A DNA stretch of 64,000 nucleotides from assembly GCA_017525605.1 (NCBI GenBank), contig JAFXSM010000030.1:124001-188000 (forward strand), given 5' to 3'. Position numbers and translations under genes: made by a program. Source of the stretch: Treponema sp. (GTDB lineage: Bacteria > Spirochaetota > Spirochaetia > Treponematales > Treponemataceae). The notes under the pieces were generated by a model. That model did no database searches and had not been told where the DNA came from. It saw only the letters and a list, made by a program, of their open reading frames with translations. Below are positions 60,426 to 64,000 of this stretch, one piece after another. How positions within the stretch are numbered: position 1 is the stretch's first letter; each line of letters begins with the position of its first letter.

Positions 60426-61286
60426 TTATTTCTTGATTAGTTTTTCGTCGCGCCTGCCTGTGTGAATCATCCAGATTACGCCGAAAAGACTGAGAACCGT
60501 GAGCATAAGGCTGAACGAGCACGCAAGCGGCCAGTTCCTCGTCTTCGTCACCTGGTCAACGATGATGTTTCCTATCATCGCGCTGTCAGTTCCTCCGACG
60601 AGCAGTGGCACTGAATATGCGCCGAAAATCGGTATGAACGTGAAAATCATCGCGGAGACGAGACCGCCGCGCACGCTCGGAATCAGAATCATCCTGACCG
60701 ACTGGAATTTCGTGGCTCCGAGGTCGCGTGCCGCTTCCAAAAGCGAAAAGTCGAACCTGTCGATTGCGGTGAAAAGCGGAAGAATCGCATACGGAATGTA
60801 CATGTAGACCGAAACTAGGATTATCGCGTTCTGGTTGTACAAAAACTGGATGTAGTCGTCTGTTATATGAAGAAACATGAGCAGCCTGTTGAGCGAGCCG
60901 TCGTTTCCGAGAATGCTCATCCATGCGAAAATCCGAATCAGGCTGTTCGTCCAGAACGTTATTATCACGAGAAACAGAAGGAGCGTCTGGTGATTGCTCC
61001 GCGCCATCGCGTAGCCGCACGGAAAAGCAATCAGGAGCGTGAGTGCCGAAGAAATCACCGCAATCCACAGCGTCCGAAGGAGAATCATTCCGTATGTCGG
61101 GTTCAGCATCTGGCGGAATGCCTTGAGCGAGAATTCCATCTCGACTCCGCCGTACAATCCTTTTTTCAGGAACGAATACGCGAGGATTATGAGAATCGGC
61201 GCGATGAAAAATATCGTGAACCAGATGCCCATCGGGTATGCGTATATCGGGCCGAGGTTCTTCTGCTTGTAGTTTTCGTCTTTCAT
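60426..61286 (-). CDS. potB: Spermidine/putrescine ABC permease
   Basis: 286 aa, six membrane segments, with the EAA-like loop (LEAARDLGATKFQSVRMILIPSVRGG) and the PotB start YPMGIWFTIFFIAPILIILAYSF. Forms the channel with PotC. It begins 3 nt after potA, so the two are tightly coupled. Confidence 0.92.
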   Translation of the reverse strand: MKDENYKQKNLGPIYAYPMGIWFTIFFIAPILIILAYSFLKKGLYGGVEMEFSLKAFRQMLNPTYGMILLRTLWIAVISSALTLLIAFPCGYAMARSNHQTLLLFLVIITFWTNSLIRIFAWMSILGNDGSLNRLLMFLHITDDYIQFLYNQNAIILVSVYMYIPYAILPLFTAIDRFDFSLLEAARDLGATKFQSVRMILIPSVRGGLVSAMIFTFIPIFGAYSVPLLVGGTDSAMIGNIIVDQVTKTRNWPLACSFSLMLTVLSLFGVIWMIHTGRRDEKLIKK

Positions 61287-61289
61287 TTT

Positions 61290-62519
61290 TTAGTTGTCCT
61301 CGACGATGTATCCGTCTTCCGCTGACCACGAAATGTAAACTTTGTCCTTCCACTGAATTTCCGGGCCGTCGTCAAGGTAATTCGTGTGCTGCTTGAACAC
61401 TTTGACAATCGTTCCGTTTTCGAGCTTGACGTAAAATTTCGACTGGAAACCTGTGTAGACCGGTTCCTCAACGATTCCGCTGAACACGTTTATGTCTTTT
61501 CGTCCGTGCGTGTCCGGTTCGTCGAGCGTTATTCGGATTTTCTCAGGGCGGACTGTGAACGTCACTTTCTGTCCTTCGTCCGTGTGCTCGTAGTCCGTTA
61601 CGAGGATGTTCTTGTCCTCTTCTTTCGTTGCCTGCGTGTCGCCTTTGAGCTGCGCCTGCATCCCAAGCTTCGGAACGTTCAGCGTGACCATGTGCTCGAT
61701 GTCCGCCTTTCCTGCGACTTTGTAGCTTTCGCATTTCATCACCGTCGCCTCGAAAAGATTCGTCTCGCCGATGAATTCCGCCACGAAATGCGTCGCCGGG
61801 CTTTCGTAAATTTCGAACGGGGTGCCGATTTGAAGGACGTTTCCCTTGTTCATGACGGCAATCCTGTCTGATACGGCAAGAGCTTCCGACTGGTCGTGCG
61901 TTACGAAGATGAATGTGATTCCGATTTTGTCATGCAGCCTGTCGAGCTCCACAAGAAGATTTGAGCGGAGTTTCGCGTCGAGTGCGGAAAGCGGTTCGTC
62001 AAGCAGGAGCACTTTCGGCTCGTTTATCAGAGCGCGCGCGATTGCGACACGCTGCCGCTGTCCGCCCGAAAGCTGGCTCGGCTTTTTGTCGATGTGCTGG
62101 TCAAGCTCGACAAGGTGGACATATTCGCGAACCTTTTTGTCAAACTCGTCCGGGAGTTTTCCTGGGAAAAGCTTTTTTATCGGGTTCTTCGTCTCTTTTT
62201 TCAGCTTGAGCCTGAGCGGAAAAGCGATGTTCTCGTAGACAGAAAGGTGCGGAAAAAGAGCGTAGCTCTGGAAAACCGTGTTCGACTGCCTTTTGTTCGG
62301 AGGCAGGTTCGAGACTTTCTTGTCGTCGAACAGAACTGCTCCGTCGTCCGGGAATTCGAAACCCGCGATTATTCGCAGCAGAGTGGTTTTTCCGCAGCCT
62401 GACGGCCCCAAAAGCGTAAAAAATTCACCAGGATTTATGGTGAAGTTGATGTCGTTCAGTGCGACGAAATCGCCGAATTCTTTGTTCACATGGTCGATTT
62501 TGACTTGGCAACCGTTCAA
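61290..62519 (-). CDS. potA: Spermidine/putrescine ABC transporter ATPase
   Basis: 409 aa from the chosen TTG start. Walker A GPSGCGKTT, Q-loop, signature LSGGQRQRVAIARAL, Walker B VLLLDEPLSALD, H-loop VTHDQ, and a long C-terminal TOBE-like regulatory domain. Start: TTG at 62519 has AGAGG 6 nt upstream and gives the normal family N-terminus; an ATG at 62576 lies 3 nt after a TATAAT (reverse 62585-62580), so it would sit before the predicted transcription start. First gene of potABCD. Confidence 0.9.
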   Translation of the reverse strand: MNGCQVKIDHVNKEFGDFVALNDINFTINPGEFFTLLGPSGCGKTTLLRIIAGFEFPDDGAVLFDDKKVSNLPPNKRQSNTVFQSYALFPHLSVYENIAFPLRLKLKKETKNPIKKLFPGKLPDEFDKKVREYVHLVELDQHIDKKPSQLSGGQRQRVAIARALINEPKVLLLDEPLSALDAKLRSNLLVELDRLHDKIGITFIFVTHDQSEALAVSDRIAVMNKGNVLQIGTPFEIYESPATHFVAEFIGETNLFEATVMKCESYKVAGKADIEHMVTLNVPKLGMQAQLKGDTQATKEEDKNILVTDYEHTDEGQKVTFTVRPEKIRITLDEPDTHGRKDINVFSGIVEEPVYTGFQSKFYVKLENGTIVKVFKQHTNYLDDGPEIQWKDKVYISWSAEDGYIVEDN

Positions 62520-62733
62520 TGTAGTCCTCTTTGTGAAATTGTTGGAAAAATCGCGATAACACCCGATTTTCTTCATAAAATTATAAGTTCTACCATGATT
62601 TTTATATGGCGAATTGTCAATAAAAAATCTCCAAATTCTCAAGTAAAATTCGAAATGATTGTCATAATTACTTCAAAATCTTGCAATGTTGCACTAAAAT
62701 TCTCGAATAAAAAAGTAAAAAGGTGGATTTTCT

Positions 62734-63021
62734 ATGTTTTCAGTTATAGTCGGCGTGATTTTTATTGCATTTACGGTTCTTGCGTGTCTTCCGAAAGACA
62801 TATGCCCGATTGGGCTTGAGTGGGGCGGCTACATAATCCAGTCGCTCAAGGGCACGCTTCCTGTGATTGCGGCTCTCGTCGGAATCGTCGCGATAATGCT
62901 CGGTTTCACGGACATCAGGGACAAGCGCGAGGCGAGAAGGGAAGAAGAAGAGGCTTTGCTTGCCGAGCAGGAAGAAAAGAACAGAAATTCTGAAAAAGAG
63001 AAGAAGTCTGAGAAGAAATAA
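62734..63021 (+). CDS. Small membrane protein with charged tail
   Basis: 95 aa, unrecognised. Two hydrophobic segments (residues ~2-19 and ~42-60) joined by a short loop, then a charged helical tail (IRDKREARREEEEALLAEQE). AAGGTGG precedes the ATG. The region 62577-62733 is AT-rich and holds only promoter-like sequence. No clear link to the following ribosomal genes, which have their own promoter. Confidence 0.6.
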   Translation: MFSVIVGVIFIAFTVLACLPKDICPIGLEWGGYIIQSLKGTLPVIAALVGIVAIMLGFTDIRDKREARREEEEALLAEQEEKNRNSEKEKKSEKK

Positions 63022-63052
63022 GAAGAAATGACGGTCGAAAACTCAAATTCAA

Positions 63053-63081
63053 TTGACCATGATTTCTAAATAATTTATATT
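63053..63081 (+). promoter_or_regulatory. Promoter of rplM-rpsI
   Basis: TTGACC (63053-63058), 17-nt spacer, TATATT (63076-63081). Predicted start near 63088. Confidence 0.65.
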
Positions 63082-63098
63082 TTTAAGTCCCCGTATAT

Positions 63099-63134
63099 TT
63101 TAGTTCTCTGGAAGATGCAGCCATGTGAACTAAA
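63099..63134 (+). promoter_or_regulatory. Stem-loop in rplM leader, possible autoregulatory element
   Basis: TTTAGTTC (63099-63106) pairs with GAACTAAA (63127-63134) around a 20-nt loop, within the ~74-nt leader. Ribosomal protein operons often carry such structures; binding of L13 is not shown. Confidence 0.3.
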
Positions 63135-63161
63135 GACTTTTAGAATCAAAGGTATATACAA

Positions 63162-63590
63162 ATGAAAACTATTTTTTTGAAAGATGCTGAGCAGAAACGT
63201 GAATGGTACGTAATTGACGCAGCTGGAAAGCCACTCGGACGTGTTGCTGCTGCTGCTGCTGCTATTCTTCGCGGAAAGAACAAGCCTTCGTACACTCCTA
63301 ACCAGGAGATGGGTGATTACGTAATCATCATCAACGCTGAGAAAGTTGCTGTTTCTGGAAACAAGGTTACGGACAAACTTTATCGCCACTACACAGGCTT
63401 CGTCCGCGGTCTGCGCACATTCACTTTCGAGAAGCTCATCGAAAGAAAGCCGACTGCTCCGCTCGTACGCACAATCAACGGTATGTTGCCGAACAACAGA
63501 CTTGGACGCAAAGTTGCTGGAAACCTCAAGGTTTATGCGGGTGCTGAGCATCCACATGCATCACAGAATCCAAAAGTTGTCGAGCTTTAA
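63162..63590 (+). CDS. rplM: 50S ribosomal protein L13
   Basis: 142 aa, normal length. WYVIDAAGKPLGRVAAAAAAILRGKNKPSYTPN and RTINGMLPNNRLGRK, YAGAEHPHASQNP are the L13 pattern. It binds 23S rRNA early in assembly. Followed by rpsI after 18 nt, the near-universal rplM-rpsI pair. Codon use is more biased to common codons than in neighbours, as expected of high expression. Confidence 0.98.
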   Translation: MKTIFLKDAEQKREWYVIDAAGKPLGRVAAAAAAILRGKNKPSYTPNQEMGDYVIIINAEKVAVSGNKVTDKLYRHYTGFVRGLRTFTFEKLIERKPTAPLVRTINGMLPNNRLGRKVAGNLKVYAGAEHPHASQNPKVVEL

Positions 63591-63608
63591 TCGAACGGAG
63601 AATGAATT

Positions 63609-64000
63609 ATGGCAGTAAAGAATATTGCAATCGGAACAGGTAGAAGAAAGACATCTGTAGCTCGCGTATTCGTTCGCGAAGGCTCAGGAAAAATCGTTGT
63701 CAACGGAAAGGACGTTGCTGAATATTTCCCAACAGCAACTTCTGTAAAGGTTGTTCATCAGCCGCTTCTCGTTACAAACTACGAGAACAAGTATGACATC
63801 CTCATCAACGTTCAGGGTGGCGGTGTAAAAGGTCAGGCTGGTGCTTGCCTCCACGGAATCGCTCGCGCTTTGTTGCAGATTGACCCACAGGTTCGCACAT
63901 CACTCAAGGCAAACGGATTCCTCACACGCGATTCACGCATGGTCGAGCGCAAAAAGTACGGTCAGCGTGGTGCTCGCCGCAGATTCCAGTTCAGCAAGCG
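63609..64000 (+). CDS. rpsI: 30S ribosomal protein S9 (3' end cut by window)
   Basis: 130 complete codons are visible, ending in the usual S9 C-terminal tail ([16 protein letters not shown], and a partial Arg codon). Only the last residue or so and the stop are missing. [20 protein letters not shown] and [19 protein letters not shown] are typical. S9 reaches the P-site tRNA with its tail. GGAG precedes the ATG at 63609. Confidence 0.98.
   Translation, partial: MAVKNIAIGTGRRKTSVARVFVREGSGKIVVNGKDVAEYFPTATSVKVVHQPLLVTNYENKYDILINVQGGGVKGQAGACLHGIARALLQIDPQVRTSLKANGFLTRDSRMVERKKYGQRGARRRFQFSK

Noticed and set aside
1-64000. CRISPR arrays, insertion sequences, prophage or integron features
   Set aside because: No regularly spaced repeats, transposase, integrase or phage structural genes were seen on either strand.

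Overview
The window looks like chromosome from a Treponema-like, probably host-associated, anaerobic spirochaete. This is inferred from the gene complement: many chemotaxis receptors and Che proteins, lipoprotein-type solute-binding proteins, RNase Y, an acetate kinase fermentation gene, Lpt-like envelope genes and a typical spirochaete spread of cyclases and c-di-GMP proteins. No insertion sequence, phage, rRNA operon or CRISPR array was seen. The species cannot be named from sequence reading alone.

Layout. 1-2.5 kb: end of a histidine kinase with its response regulator, then a DUF368 membrane protein and a small divergent gene that share one palindromic -10 box. 2.5-12.5 kb: one giant secreted Ser/Thr-rich protein (3309 aa). 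12.5-14.3 kb: a long hairpin element, a PilZ protein and an RlmM-like methyltransferase. 14.3-20.7 kb: carbon starvation permease, chemoreceptor, an orphan TRAP binding protein and an NSS-family symporter. 20.9-24.8 kb: a three-gene operon of NifD-like, NifK-like and an ABC solute-binding lipoprotein, with no NifH nearby. 24.9-27.5 kb: acetate kinase and azlCD.

27.5-34.5 kb: a six-gene chemosensory operon on the minus strand (receptor, CheW, CheB, CheR, a CheA-like scaffold that lacks both the phosphorylatable His and the kinase domain, and a class III nucleotide cyclase). A frameshifted remnant of a second receptor lies just upstream. 34.8-39.3 kb: fatty acid synthesis genes fabD, fabG, fabF and fabZ; fabD and fabF each follow the same 23-bp palindrome. 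39.5-42.9 kb: thiamine importer thiBPQ. 42.9-46.5 kb: a beta-barrel candidate, a RACo-like ATPase and RNase Y. 46.7-50.7 kb: pyrG-lptC-lptA-lptB, in which PyrG lacks its glutaminase Cys and lptB carries an in-frame TAG. 50.9-53.0 kb: a second cheR-cheB pair.

53.1-55.5 kb: polyprenyl synthetase, TPR, RseC-like and a small secreted protein. 55.6 kb: tRNA-Leu(GAG). 55.7-56.6 kb: two small proteins. 56.6-62.5 kb: potABCD polyamine importer followed closely by a GGDEF-EAL protein. 62.7-64 kb: a small membrane protein and the rplM-rpsI ribosomal operon, cut by the window end.

Several genes have no Shine-Dalgarno sequence but a TATAAT-like box 7-8 nt before ATG, suggesting leaderless mRNAs. The strongest candidates for undescribed biology are the nitrogenase-like operon without reductase, the kinase-less chemosensory operon ending in a cyclase, the shared fab operator and the glutaminase-dead CTP synthase.
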